A DNA stretch of 64,000 nucleotides from an uncultured Bacteroidota bacterium (GCA_937924855.1 CALEYQ010000080.1:169309-233308), one strand, 5' to 3'; positions 9,388-18,379 are shown, counted from the stretch's first letter. The notes: generated by a model from the letters alone, not told the origin. Translations and numbers: made by a program.

Positions 9388-10732
9388 GGCCGCTGAGGAT
9401 TTCCAGCATTTTCTTCTCGACGATATCCGAATCCCACTTTTTCTCGATATCTGGAATCTGCATTACCTCCTGCATAATGCCCTCCTGTATTTTTCCCCGT
9501 TTGAGCGCATCGCTGTAACGAATATCGGGTTGAAAAGTAACCATGCTATAGAGGGGAATCCAAAGTTCGGGGTGGCGTTCGGAAAACCGGGCTTCGATTT
9601 TTTTCTGGAGTAAAAACCGTGCGTCGGCAGTCTTATCACGCATCTCAATGAAGTTTCCAATGGCCAGTTCAGCAATAGCATCGGCATCGGGCTTTCGGAG
9701 GGTTTCATAGGTTCTGAAAATCTCCGGGATATCATTTCCAAATTTATCAAACAGGGAGTCCAGCACAAAGCAATCTTCAAAGCCGCAATTCATCCCCTGT
9801 CCGAAAAAGGGAACTATGGCATGCGCCGCATCCCCAATAAGAGCCAGTTTATCTTCAAAAACCCAGGGACTGCATTTAACGGTTACCAGTGAGGATGTGG
9901 GGTTATTAAAATAATCACTTTCAAGTTCCGGCATTAAATCACAGGCATCGGGAAAAGTTGTTTTGAAAAAATTCTTCATTTTTTCAGGTGTATCAAGGCC
10001 GGCAAAAGAATCTTTTCCTTCAAACGGAAAAAAAAGTGTGCAGGTAAAGGACTTATCCAGATTGGGCAGGGCAATAAGCATAAATTTTCCTCTGGGCCAG
10101 ATATGAAGACCGTCATGAGCCATGGCAAAATTGCCGTCTTTTGCCGGGGGAATGGTAAGTTCTTTATATCCGTGTTCCAGGTAAAACTGCTGGTATTGAA
10201 AACGGTCGTTGGAAAGTTGCATGGAAAGACGGGCGGCAGAGAAGGCACCGTCGGCCCCAAAAAAAATATCGGCGTTTACTTCCCGTGATGTTCCTGAAAT
10301 TTCATTTTGGAAAAGGGCTTTGTCTGCTTTTAAATCAACATGCGTACAGCGTTCGTGAAAAAAGATTTGTGCCCCAAACTTTTCAGTCAGGTCCATCAAA
10401 AGACAATTTAATCCACCCCTCGAAACCGAATAAATGGCTTGATTATCCTTTCCATAAGGTTGAAATCCCAGAGATCCGGTAACAGGGTGCAGATACCGGC
10501 CCTTCATGGGAATGGCAACCTTCCTCACTTCCTCATCAATCCCTACGGCTTTCAGGCCTCTCCAGCCGCGGTCGCTCAGGGCCAGGTTAATAGATTTTCC
10601 GGCAGAAATTCTGTTCTTTCTGAGATCAGGTCTGCGTTCAAAAATGCTGACATTAAAGCCCCGCTTTATCAGGTAAATAGCCAACAGGGAACCCACCAGC
10701 CCGGCACCAATAATTACAACGTTCTTTTTCAT
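9380..10732 (-). CDS. kmo: Kynurenine 3-monooxygenase
   Basis: FAD- and NADPH-dependent aromatic hydroxylase converting L-kynurenine to 3-hydroxykynurenine, 450 residues, the usual bacterial length. The N-terminal dinucleotide fold GAGLVGSLLAIYLIKRG, the ERRPD segment, the DG motif region (FFGADGAFSAAR) and the FAD pyrophosphate motif GDAAHAIVPFFGQGMNCGFED are intact; the last one is characteristic of KMO. It stands alone: no kynureninase, tryptophan dioxygenase or 3-hydroxyanthranilate dioxygenase lies nearby. Because nadB is also in this window (51760-53340), the kynurenine route may serve tryptophan breakdown rather than NAD synthesis. A near-match -7 element (TACTTTAG, 10745-10738) ends five bases before the ATG. 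Confidence 0.93.
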   Translation of the reverse strand: MKKNVVIIGAGLVGSLLAIYLIKRGFNVSIFERRPDLRKNRISAGKSINLALSDRGWRGLKAVGIDEEVRKVAIPMKGRYLHPVTGSLGFQPYGKDNQAIYSVSRGGLNCLLMDLTEKFGAQIFFHERCTHVDLKADKALFQNEISGTSREVNADIFFGADGAFSAARLSMQLSNDRFQYQQFYLEHGYKELTIPPAKDGNFAMAHDGLHIWPRGKFMLIALPNLDKSFTCTLFFPFEGKDSFAGLDTPEKMKNFFKTTFPDACDLMPELESDYFNNPTSSLVTVKCSPWVFEDKLALIGDAAHAIVPFFGQGMNCGFEDCFVLDSLFDKFGNDIPEIFRTYETLRKPDADAIAELAIGNFIEMRDKTADARFLLQKKIEARFSERHPELWIPLYSMVTFQPDIRYSDALKRGKIQEGIMQEVMQIPDIEKKWDSDIVEKKMLEILSGLR

Positions 10733-10884
10733 AGCTTCTAAAGTATGCGAATATCAGAAAAATGCCCATGAGGTTCTCCAAAAACCCCAAAAACTGACAG
10801 AAATCACGGTTGAAACCAGAAAATGCAAAACAATGTTAAAAAGTAGAGGACGGTTTTCAGGGCTAAAAATGATAAATTTCGGGC

Positions 10885-11526
10885 ATGACGGCACCTGCAT
10901 CCCGGGAATCAAGAAACCTGAAGGTTCTTGAGAAATATCTGCCAGAGGGAACTGCGCCTTTGATAGTTTCCTGGATTGAAGCTTTCCGTTTCAAGCTTAA
11001 AATAACCCGGTCACGAAGTTCGGTGTACGGGAATTACTGTCCGCCGGCAGGAAAAAAAACACATCAGATTACGGTCAATCATGACCTGAATCCCTTTGCC
11101 TTTTTGATAACGCTGGTGCATGAAATAGCCCATCTGGCCAACTGGAATAAGCATGGAAACAGCGTAGCGCCCCATGGAAAGGAATGGAAAGAAATTTTCA
11201 GGGCTCTGATGCAAAATTTTTTAAACCGGGATATTTTTCCGGAGGAAATAGAGCGGAATCTGGTTCGATACATGAAAAATCCGGCTGCCTCAGGGTGCAC
11301 CGATATCGCGCTGCACAGGGCTTTAAGCAATTTCGATAAAAACCTGTCAGGAGTTCCGGTAGAAGCCTTGAAAAACGGGGCCCGGTTTTATTACAGCAAA
11401 GGGAGGGAATTTGAAAAAATTGCCCAGCGCCGCACGCGCATTTTATGCCGCGAAGTTAATTCGGGCCGGGAATATCTCTTTTATGCCCTTACCCGGGTCG
11501 AAATCAGCACTGAATCAGGGTTTTAA
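10885..11526 (+). CDS. SprT-like zinc metalloprotease-fold protein
   Basis: A 213-residue protein of the SprT-like family. The zinc motif HEIAH (LVHEIAHLANW) and the downstream HGKEWK with the third ligand are present. The C-terminal part has only scattered cysteines, so the zinc ribbon of SPRTN-type relatives is not evident. Bacterial SprT proteins are uncharacterised; the fold resembles DNA-protein-crosslink protease SPRTN, but such a role is only inference. The start is supported by a near -7 element TAAATTTC ending four bases before ATG. Its 3' end lies 64 bases before the aminotransferase gene, so co-transcription is possible. Confidence 0.88.
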   Translation: MTAPASRESRNLKVLEKYLPEGTAPLIVSWIEAFRFKLKITRSRSSVYGNYCPPAGKKTHQITVNHDLNPFAFLITLVHEIAHLANWNKHGNSVAPHGKEWKEIFRALMQNFLNRDIFPEEIERNLVRYMKNPAASGCTDIALHRALSNFDKNLSGVPVEALKNGARFYYSKGREFEKIAQRRTRILCREVNSGREYLFYALTRVEISTESGF

Positions 11527-11590
11527 ATTATTAACCCTGTCTCAGGCATTCGGTCATATTTTATATTTTAGCAAACGAAAAAAGGAACGT

Positions 11591-12883
11591 ATGTCATTAA
11601 CTGCCCCCACTAAACAAACGGAGATGATTGTATCGGAAATTGCGGAGAACATTATTGGTTCCGAAATCCTGAAACTTGCTGCTGAGATAAACGAGAAGCT
11701 GAAGAAGGGAGAAAAAGTATTCAATTTCACCGTGGGTGATTTCAATGCCAACTTATTCCCTATTCCGGAGGCCTTAAAAAAAGAAATTATCAGGGCTTAT
11801 GAAAACAATGAAACCAATTATCCTCCTGCGGATGGTGTTGCCGAATTACGGGAAACGGTAAGTGGTTTTATGAAAGATTCGTTGGGATTGGATTATCCCG
11901 CCAGCCAGGTACTGATTGCCGGTGGAGCAAGACCAATTATATATGGTATTTTCAGAACCCTGGTTGATCGTGGTGAAAAAGTACTGTTTCCCATTCCCAG
12001 CTGGAACAACAATCACTATTCCTATTTGCTGGAAGCAGATGCCATTGCCATAGAAACCAAGGCTGAAAACCGTTTTATGCCTTCGGCTCGCGATATTGCG
12101 CCCCACATCGAGGACATAAGCCTTCTTGCCCTTTGTTCGCCATTGAATCCAAGCGGTACTGTTTTTTCCAAAAAAGATCTTGAAGAAATCTGCGATCTGG
12201 TATTGGATGAAAACCGTCGGAGAAAGGACACGGGCAGGAAACCGGTTTATGTAATGTATGATCAGATTTACTGGGCCTTGACGCTGAAGGATACCGTACA
12301 TTACAACCCGGTTCAATTGCGGCCCGAAATGAAGGATTATACAGTTTTTGTAGACGGCATTTCCAAATCCCTTGCCGCAACCGGCGTAAGGGTTGGGTGG
12401 ACCATGGGTCCGAAAAAGGTAATTGACAAAATGAAATCCATCATCGGCCATGTGGGTGCCTGGGCACCACGGCCCGAACAAGTGGCAACCGCAAAGTATC
12501 TTAAAGACACTGCAGCTTATAAGGCATTTATCGATGAAATCCGTGGCAAAATCACCCGGCGTCTGGACGCTTTCCACAAGGGATTTCAGGACTTACGCAC
12601 AGAGGGATTTGCGGTTAACAGCATTCCGCCCCAGGCGGCTATTTACCTTACTGTACAGTTTTCTCTGGTAGGAAAGAAAACCCCGGAGGGAAAAACCCTG
12701 AGTTCGGTCAGAGAAGTTACTGCGTACATTTTGAACGAGGCTAAAGTTGCCCTTGTCCCCTTCTACGCCTTTGGCACTTCGGATGAAAGCGATTGGTACC
12801 GCCTGAGTATCGGCACTTCGCGTGAGGAAGAGATTCCGGAAGTTTTGCAGAATATAAAGAATGCCTTGAAGAAGCTTTCCTGA
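11591..12883 (+). CDS. Class I/II PLP-dependent aminotransferase
   Basis: Fold-type I aminotransferase of 430 residues, aspartate-aminotransferase-like. The substrate-arginine region VGDFNANLFPIP, the PLP-phosphate region GGARPIIYGIF, the CSPLNPSG motif with the conserved Asn, the DQIYWA Asp/Tyr pair and the lysine motif DGISKSLAATGVRVGW (Schiff-base Lys) are all visible. The frame is open from 11411, but that part overlaps sprT-like coding sequence; the ATG at 11591, after an AAAGGAACGT leader, fits the family's N-terminus. Which amino acid it uses cannot be told. Three bases separate it from the manC gene, so they are probably one transcript. Confidence 0.92.
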   Translation: MSLTAPTKQTEMIVSEIAENIIGSEILKLAAEINEKLKKGEKVFNFTVGDFNANLFPIPEALKKEIIRAYENNETNYPPADGVAELRETVSGFMKDSLGLDYPASQVLIAGGARPIIYGIFRTLVDRGEKVLFPIPSWNNNHYSYLLEADAIAIETKAENRFMPSARDIAPHIEDISLLALCSPLNPSGTVFSKKDLEEICDLVLDENRRRKDTGRKPVYVMYDQIYWALTLKDTVHYNPVQLRPEMKDYTVFVDGISKSLAATGVRVGWTMGPKKVIDKMKSIIGHVGAWAPRPEQVATAKYLKDTAAYKAFIDEIRGKITRRLDAFHKGFQDLRTEGFAVNSIPPQAAIYLTVQFSLVGKKTPEGKTLSSVREVTAYILNEAKVALVPFYAFGTSDESDWYRLSIGTSREEEIPEVLQNIKNALKKLS

Positions 12884-12886
12884 TCC

Positions 12887-13978
12887 ATGGCTAAAAACAA
12901 CTATTGTGTTATTATGGCAGGAGGAGTGGGTAGCCGTTTCTGGCCTATGAGTCGTACGGCTCATCCAAAGCAATTTTTGGATGTATTGGGAACCGGCCGG
13001 ACCCTCATTCAGCAAACTTACGATCGTTTTACCGGGATCATTCCAAAGGGAAACATTTATGTAATTACCCATGCCGGTTATCTGGATCTGGTAAAAGAGC
13101 AATTACCGGAATTACCCGAAGCCAATATCTTACTTGAACCGGCCAGAAAAAATACAGCGCCCTGCGTGGCGTATGCCTGCTATAAAATATCCAAAATAAA
13201 TCCCGAGGCGATTACCGTAGTTGCTCCTTCCGATCATCTCATCCGGAAAACCGACACCTTTCATAAGGCTATTAAATCCTGCCTCTCGAAAGCCCGTGAA
13301 GAGGACTGCCTGATTACGCTCGGAATAAAACCTACCCGACCTGATACAGGCTATGGATATATTCAATTCCGGGAAAGTGATGCTCCTGAAAAAGACAAGC
13401 GGATAAAGAAGGTGAAAACTTTTACTGAAAAGCCCAACCAGGAAATGGCAGAATTTTTTCTGAAAAGCGGCGATTTTCTCTGGAACGCGGGCATATTTGT
13501 GTGGAGTGTGAAAAGCTTAAAAAATGCTTTTGAAAAACACATGCCGGAAATGCACGGGATTTTTCTTTCCGGGATGGACAAGTATAATACTCCCGGCGAA
13601 AAAGAATTTCTTACCCTTGCCTACAACGGATGTAAAAACATTTCCATCGATTACGCTATTCTGGAAAAGGCTCCGAATGTATATGTTCGTTCTAGTTTAA
13701 TCGGGTGGAGTGATCTGGGAACCTGGGGTTCGTTGTATGAGCAAATCAAAAAGGATGGCCATCAGAATGGTATAGTCGGGAAAAATGTCATGATGTACGA
13801 TAGTAAAAACTGCATCGTGAATGTAAGTCATGAAAAACTGGTGGTGATTGAGGGGCTGGATGACTACATCGTGGTGGAAAACGACAATATCATTTTAATC
13901 TGCAAAAAGCAGGATGAGCAGCAAATCAGGAATTTTGTAAATGATGTGAAGGTTACGAAGGGCGAAAAATTTATCTGA
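12887..13978 (+). CDS. manC: Mannose-1-phosphate guanylyltransferase
   Basis: Makes GDP-mannose from GTP and mannose-1-phosphate, 363 residues, the short form without the C-terminal mannose-6-phosphate isomerase domain. The nucleotide-binding loop MAGGVGSRFWPMSR, the HPKQFL lysine, EPARKNTAPC, the VVAPSDHLI metal-binding Asp, the FTEKPN motif and the WNAGIFVW segment are all intact. It feeds surface polysaccharide or lipopolysaccharide glycosylation and could supply the truncated glycosyltransferase at the left edge, though no physical link is shown. Its stop overlaps the convergent small envelope gene by eight bases. Confidence 0.95.
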   Translation: MAKNNYCVIMAGGVGSRFWPMSRTAHPKQFLDVLGTGRTLIQQTYDRFTGIIPKGNIYVITHAGYLDLVKEQLPELPEANILLEPARKNTAPCVAYACYKISKINPEAITVVAPSDHLIRKTDTFHKAIKSCLSKAREEDCLITLGIKPTRPDTGYGYIQFRESDAPEKDKRIKKVKTFTEKPNQEMAEFFLKSGDFLWNAGIFVWSVKSLKNAFEKHMPEMHGIFLSGMDKYNTPGEKEFLTLAYNGCKNISIDYAILEKAPNVYVRSSLIGWSDLGTWGSLYEQIKKDGHQNGIVGKNVMMYDSKNCIVNVSHEKLVVIEGLDDYIVVENDNIILICKKQDEQQIRNFVNDVKVTKGEKFI

Positions 13979-14591
13979 TATTTCTATCCGATTTTTTTCC
14001 TGCATACGCGCCTGACAAATAGAGGTCAGCCCGAAGGAGCACCATGCTTTGATACTTGTTCCAATCTCCAATTAAACTCAGGCCCAACCCCACGTCATAT
14101 TTTAACTTCCAAACGGCCTGAACTCCGCCCAGCAGTCCCACCTCCCGGTAAACATTTTTATAGTCGGGTTTTCCGGAAGTCCAGCGAAATCCCGATGAAT
14201 GCGAGGGGCCGGCAAAGCCGGAAAAATTATATTTGATGGTTTCCTTTCGCAGAACATAACAGGCGTGAAAATTGGTATTGTCGTAATCGCCAAACCTGCG
14301 TCCGGAAAGAAAAAAACCGGTTCTGAAATAATGCCATTTAATATGGAAGTTATAATCCAGTCCCAGGTGGAAAATATCACGATCGGGGCTATAGGAAAAG
14401 CCGTAACCGGCACCTCCGCTGATCCAGTTATTGTACACCTTATATAAATTTCCGTTATGCTCCAATTGTTTTCCCCTGTCGTAAACGGAATCTTTTTGAG
14501 AATAAACGGGGTTTACTCCCAAAGAGAACAATAGGGCGACGCCGGAAAAAAATAACTTCAGCAATGGCTTAGTCCTTGGAAAAATTTTCAT
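13971..14591 (-). CDS. Hypothetical envelope protein with signal peptide, beta-rich
   Basis: Not recognised as a named family. 206 residues with a good signal peptide (LLKLFFSGVALLFSLGVNPVYS, cleavage near VYSQ). The mature part alternates aromatic and polar residues in short strands (AGYGFSYSPD, HLGLDYNFHIKWHYFRTGFFLSG, DVGLGLSLIGDWNKYQSMVLLRADLYLSG), which suggests a small outer-membrane barrel or lipocalin-like protein of about eight strands. The gene starts inside the fumC stop (ATGA overlap), so it is translated from the end of the prfB-arsC-fumC transcript. Nothing in it shows a link to fumarase. Confidence 0.7.
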   Translation of the reverse strand: MKIFPRTKPLLKLFFSGVALLFSLGVNPVYSQKDSVYDRGKQLEHNGNLYKVYNNWISGGAGYGFSYSPDRDIFHLGLDYNFHIKWHYFRTGFFLSGRRFGDYDNTNFHACYVLRKETIKYNFSGFAGPSHSSGFRWTSGKPDYKNVYREVGLLGGVQAVWKLKYDVGLGLSLIGDWNKYQSMVLLRADLYLSGAYAGKKSDRNIR

Positions 14592-15985
14592 TTAAGTGAT
14601 CCTACCATATCCAGGGGATTTACCCATTTGTCGAACTCGGCTTCCGTAAGGTAACCCAGCTCCACAGCGGCTTCTTTAAGCTGCTTGTTTTCTTTGTGGG
14701 CTTTTTTGGCTATGGCAGCAGCTTTTTCATAGCCGATATGGGGATTAAGCGCAGTAACAAGCATCAGAGAATTAGCAAGGTGTTGCTTAATAACGGCCAT
14801 ATTGGGTTCAATGCCCTCAGCACATTTTTCAGTAAAAGAAACGCAGGCATCACCAATAAGTCGGGCAGACTGAAGCACATTCGCCGCAATAACAGGCTTG
14901 AACACATTCAGCTCAAAATGTCCTGTGGCACCGCCCAATGAAACGGCCACATCGTTACCAATAACCTGGGCGCATACCATAGTGAGGGCTTCGGGTTGGG
15001 TTGGGTTTACTTTTCCGGGCATAATGGAAGAACCGGGTTCGTTATCGGGGATAATAATTTCTCCAATTCCACATCTGGGGCCTGAGCTGAGCATACGAAT
15101 GTCATTGGCAATTTTCATCAGAGAAACAGCACAGCGTTTCAAAGCGCCGGAAAGTTCCACCATAGCGTCGTGTGCAGCCAGTGCTTCAAATTTATTAGGA
15201 GCGGTAATAAATGGATATCCTGTAAACTCCGCAATCTTTTTTGCCACGAGCACATCATAACCCTTTGGCGTATTCAGTCCGGTTCCCACCGCCGTTCCTC
15301 CCAGTGCAAGTTCAGCCACTGCCGTTAGGGCATGATTGAGGGCACGGATTCCATTGTCGAGTTGTTGCACATACCCCGAAAATTCCTGTCCGAGCGTAAG
15401 CGGTGTGGCATCCATGAAATGGGTGCGGCCCGTTTTTACTATATCTCTGAATTCATTGGTCTTTTTATGAAGTATATCCCGAAGCTTTTTAATCCCGGGT
15501 AAAGTAATTTCTGAAACCGATTTATAGGCCGCAATGTGCATAGCGGTAGGAAAGGTATCATTGGAGGATTGTGATTTATTCACATCATCGTTGGGATGAA
15601 GAACTTTCTTTTCATCGGCCAGATTTCCTCCGGAAATAACATGACCCCGGTTCGCAATAACTTCATTGGCATTCATATTGCTTTGAGTTCCGGAGCCGGT
15701 TTGCCAAATAACGAGCGGGAACTGATCATCCAGTTTTCCTTCCAGAATTTCATCGCATGCTTTGGAAATAAGCTCGGTTTTTTCGAGGCTTAGAACCTTT
15801 AACTCATAGTTTGCGTGAGCCGCGGCTTTTTTCAGGTAAGCAAAAGCATGAATAATTTCCAGGGGCATACTTCCTTCAGGACCGATCTTAAAATTGTTTC
15901 TGGATCTTTCGGTTTGGGCGCCCCAGTATTTGTCGGCGGGCACTTTTACTTCGCCCATGGTATCTTTTTCAATTCTGTAATTCAT
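14588..15985 (-). CDS. fumC: Fumarate hydratase, class II
   Basis: Oxygen-stable fumarase of the TCA cycle (fumarate to L-malate), a cytoplasmic homotetramer. 465 residues from the preferred start MNYRIEKDTMGEVKVPADKY, matching the usual 460-467. Family signatures: GSGTQSNMNANE, THFMDATPLTLGQE, and the superfamily motif SSIMPGKVNPTQ with the catalytic-loop serines. The frame stays open upstream; an alternative ATG at 16009 adds eight residues, but conservation starts at RIEKDTMG. It is the third gene of a minus-strand run after prfB and arsC; its stop shares ATGA with the next gene. Confidence 0.96.
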   Translation of the reverse strand: MNYRIEKDTMGEVKVPADKYWGAQTERSRNNFKIGPEGSMPLEIIHAFAYLKKAAAHANYELKVLSLEKTELISKACDEILEGKLDDQFPLVIWQTGSGTQSNMNANEVIANRGHVISGGNLADEKKVLHPNDDVNKSQSSNDTFPTAMHIAAYKSVSEITLPGIKKLRDILHKKTNEFRDIVKTGRTHFMDATPLTLGQEFSGYVQQLDNGIRALNHALTAVAELALGGTAVGTGLNTPKGYDVLVAKKIAEFTGYPFITAPNKFEALAAHDAMVELSGALKRCAVSLMKIANDIRMLSSGPRCGIGEIIIPDNEPGSSIMPGKVNPTQPEALTMVCAQVIGNDVAVSLGGATGHFELNVFKPVIAANVLQSARLIGDACVSFTEKCAEGIEPNMAVIKQHLANSLMLVTALNPHIGYEKAAAIAKKAHKENKQLKEAAVELGYLTEAEFDKWVNPLDMVGSLK

Positions 15986-16011
15986 AGTTTCAGCTTTTGT
16001 AAGGTTCATGC

Positions 16012-16368
16012 TTATTTTTTTAAAATTTCCTTCCAACGTTCCGGGGGACGGCACAGCACGGCTTTTCGTCCCGAAATTACAATAGGTCGCTCAATCAAAA
16101 CGGGATTTTGGCATAAAATTTTAATCCATGCGCTTTCCGACAGCTTTTTTCCCTCATACTTTTCCTTATACAGAGCTTCTTTCTTTCTGACAAGGGCTTC
16201 GGCCGGCAATTTTAACTTCTTAAGAATGCCTTTCAATTCTTCAGCATCCGGAGGGTTTGAAATGTAATCCCGGATTTCGGGTTCCACTTTTCCTTTTCGT
16301 AAGGCGTCAAGGACATTCCGGCTGGTGGAACAGGTTGTTTTGTGAAAAATTATTACGGGTTGAGCCAT
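16012..16368 (-). CDS. ArsC-family reductase (thioredoxin-fold, glutaredoxin-dependent arsenate reductase type)
   Basis: 118-residue thioredoxin-fold protein of the ArsC/Spx/YffB family. The redox cysteine is in KTTCSTSRNV, and the NPVLIERPIVI segment with its conserved Arg is the ArsC hallmark rather than the Spx one. Family enzymes reduce arsenate to arsenite using a thiol partner; many such chromosomal homologues have no arsenic role and no ars genes lie here, so function is uncertain. Nine bases after prfB and followed three bases later by the longer possible fumC start, it sits in the middle of an operon-like run. Confidence 0.88.
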   Translation of the reverse strand: MAQPVIIFHKTTCSTSRNVLDALRKGKVEPEIRDYISNPPDAEELKGILKKLKLPAEALVRKKEALYKEKYEGKKLSESAWIKILCQNPVLIERPIVISGRKAVLCRPPERWKEILKK

Positions 16369-16377
16369 GATAACAAG

Positions 16378-17473
16378 TTACGCATTTTTTCCGCCCATTT
16401 TCATGAGGTAGGCTTTAATAAAATCATTGAGGTCCCCATCCAAAACACCCTGTGTATCGGAAGTTTCGTAATCGGACCGGAGGTCTTTTACCAGTTTATA
16501 GGGATGCAGCACATAGTTTCGGATTTGGGATCCCCATTCAATTTTCATTTTACCGGCTTCAATCTGGGCGGTGGTTTCCATTCGTTTCCTCATTTCCAGT
16601 TCATAGAGCATGGACCGGAGAATACGAACGGCATTCTCCTTGTTGGTACCCTGTGAGCGGGATTCCTGGTTCTTAATAGTAATACCCGTAGGTTTATGGT
16701 AAAGCCGAACCGCGGTTTCTACCTTATTCACATTTTGGCCACCTGCCCCACCCGACCGGAACGTTTCCCATTCTATATCACTGTCTTTAACTTCTATCTG
16801 AATGGTATCGTCGACCAGTGGGTAAACATATACCGAGGCAAAGGAAGTATGTCGTCTGGCATTGGAATCGAAGGGTGATATTCTTACGAGCCGGTGAACG
16901 CCGTTTTCACCTTTCAGGTAACCGAAGGCATAATCGCCTTCGAATTGAAGCGTTACGCTTTTCACGCCGGCTACCTCACCCTGATTAATATCCTGTTCAG
17001 AAACCTTAAACCCGTTTTTCTCGCCGTACATTATATACATACGCATGAGCATGCCGGCCCAGTCGTTACTTTCGGTTCCACCTGCACCTGCATTAATTTC
17101 CATCACGCAATTCATTTTGTCTTCGGGCCGGCCCAACATGTTTTTAAATTCAAGTTCTTCCAGGAGGCGGGTGGCTTCATTAAAAGTAGCTTCAACCTCT
17201 TCCTGACTTGCCTCGCCTTCACGGAAAAACTCCATCAGGGTGCCCAGGTCATCAATGGAACGCTCCAGACGACGGAAGGAATCGGTCCAGAATTTTTTGG
17301 AATTGATTTTTTTCAGAATGGCTTCGGCCTTTTTGGGGTCATCCCAGAAGCCGGGAGCAAGGGTTCGCTCTTCTTCTTCTTCTATTTCACGTAACTTTCG
17401 GTCGAGGTCAAAGATGCCCCCTTAGCGCACTCGTACGCCCCTTAAGTTCCTTAATTTGCTCGCCCGTTATCAT
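16378..17473 (-). CDS. prfB: Peptide chain release factor 2, with programmed +1 frameshift
   Basis: RF2 terminates translation at UGA and UAA. The main frame has the SPF anticodon-like tripeptide (VRISPFDSNA) and the catalytic GGQ loop (SGGAGGQNVNK). The start lies in another frame: ATG at 17473 begins MITGEQIKELKGRTSALRGHL, followed by an in-frame TGA at 17410-17408. Skipping the T of that TGA continues as DLDRKLREIEEEEER and joins the body, giving 364 residues, the normal RF2 length. The shift site is CTT TGA C preceded by AGGGGG, so the gene is autoregulated by RF2 supply. A -7 element TACTTTTG lies 16 bases upstream of the ATG. Confidence 0.96.
17399..17422 (-). promoter_or_regulatory. 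prfB programmed +1 frameshift site
   Basis: Read on the minus strand: AGGGGG CAT CTT TGA C. The internal Shine-Dalgarno-like AGGGGG, three-base spacer, slippery CTT and weak TGA C stop match the classical enterobacterial arrangement (AGGGGG TAT CTT TGA C) at all but one base. The zero frame ends at the TGA (17410-17408); the +1 frame is the RF2 body. Confidence 0.93.
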
Positions 17474-17489
17474 ACCACATGAATTTGCA

Positions 17490-17497
17490 CAAAAGTA
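17490..17497 (-). promoter_or_regulatory. -7 promoter element for prfB
   Basis: TACTTTTG on the minus strand, an exact TAnnTTTG, lies between the recX stop (17502) and the prfB ATG, leaving a leader of about 12-16 bases. No -33 TTG is seen at normal spacing. Confidence 0.55.
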
Positions 17498-17501
17498 ATT
17501 A

Positions 17502-17975
17502 TTAAAGGTTTAATTCCTTAAAAACGCCAAATATTAATTCGGGTTCAAACCCTTTACCCAATACAAAGCGATATAGCTTTCCTTTCGTGGCGATAGAAAT
17601 TTCCTTTCCCGCCTTTCCCAACTTTGCCGCTATCAGTGTTTTGAGGGTTTCCCGGTATTCATCTTCATCAATTTCAGACAAGGCAGCTTTAATGCAATAG
17701 GGAGAAACTTTGTGAACACGAAGTCCGGACAGGATTTTGTTTTTACCCCATTTTCTGATTCTGAATTTTCCCCGGGCATAGGAACGGGAAAACCTTTCCT
17801 CGTTAAGAAAACCTTCGGTAATCAGAGAGGCAATATGATGTTCAACTACCTCCGGTTCGAGCCCAAACCCATTGAGCTTTTTTCTCACTTCCTCCTGGCT
17901 TCGTTCCTGGTAGGCACAAAAAGCTTTGGCTTTTTCCAGTGCCATGAGAGGAGGAATAGATTTGGGCTTTGCCAT
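17502..17975 (-). CDS. recX: Regulatory protein RecX
   Basis: 157-residue helical protein of the RecX family, which binds RecA filaments and limits their extension. Three three-helix repeats are visible, with typical motifs YQERSQEEVRKKL, IASLITEGFLNEERFSRSYARGKFRIRKWGKNKI and the final region around ALSEIDEDEY. Cytoplasmic, usual length. recA is not in the window. The start is supported by an exact -7 element whose last base is four bases before the ATG. 28 bases separate its stop from the prfB start, which has its own -7 element. Confidence 0.9.
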   Translation of the reverse strand: MAKPKSIPPLMALEKAKAFCAYQERSQEEVRKKLNGFGLEPEVVEHHIASLITEGFLNEERFSRSYARGKFRIRKWGKNKILSGLRVHKVSPYCIKAALSEIDEDEYRETLKTLIAAKLGKAGKEISIATKGKLYRFVLGKGFEPELIFGVFKELNL

Positions 17976-17979
17976 GCGG

Positions 17980-17987
17980 CAAAATTA
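17980..17987 (-). promoter_or_regulatory. -7 promoter element four bases before recX
   Basis: TAATTTTG on the minus strand followed by CCGC and the ATG. This spacing predicts transcription starting at or next to the start codon. Confidence 0.6.
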
Positions 17988-17995
17988 CAACAGAA

Positions 17996-18379
17996 TCAGG
18001 TGCGGGTGGAGTCTGTAAGCAACCAATTTTTCGCAGTTTCAAAATCAGTAAAGAAGCGAATGTTAAAACCACGGTTTTGAGCCACCAGTTCATGAAACTG
18101 AAAAGTGGGTCGGTTCTCAGGAATATCAACGACTGCAATTTTATAAAAGCGCATAAAATCGGGATATTCTTCAACGGAAAGAAATGTCTGCACCACTCCC
18201 AGTCGACTTTCAAAGGGTCTAACATCCACAAATATCCGGGGAGTGTGATACTCACCGGCAAGCTTCAGGACTGTAGGAGTAATTTCGTTAAGAATTTCTT
18301 CCTCACTTGAACTTCCGAGAAGGGTAATACACAGGCAGTCGTCTATTACTTTACCTGAAATTTTCCATTTGCGTTCCAC
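17996..18379 (-). CDS. SpoIIAA-like/STAS-fold protein of unknown role
   Basis: 127-residue soluble protein. The pattern of a central beta-strand with acidic turn (RIFVDVRPFES), a middle YKIAVVDIPEN strand and a C-terminal FFTDFETAKNWLL resembles SpoIIAA-like STAS/SEC14 domains found across Bacteroidota, where the final aromatic-DxExAxxWL helix is typical. No catalytic motif is visible. The start is a GTG at 18379-18377 (GTG GAA CGC); no in-frame ATG lies near. A near -7 element, TAATTTTA, ends four bases before it. It is divergent from the MFS gene and co-directional with recX 20 bases downstream. Fold assignment is moderate, function unknown. Confidence 0.72.
   Translation of the reverse strand: MERKWKISGKVIDDCLCITLLGSSSEEEILNEITPTVLKLAGEYHTPRIFVDVRPFESRLGVVQTFLSVEEYPDFMRFYKIAVVDIPENRPTFQFHELVAQNRGFNIRFFTDFETAKNWLLTDSTRT

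Noticed and set aside
11411..11590. Longer N-terminus for the aminotransferase
   Set aside because: The 60 extra codons overlap the SprT-like gene and have no family similarity; the ATG at 11591 fits.
16378..17407. prfB as a truncated or broken gene because the main frame lacks a start
   Set aside because: The missing N-terminus is present in the other frame, joined by a standard programmed frameshift site.
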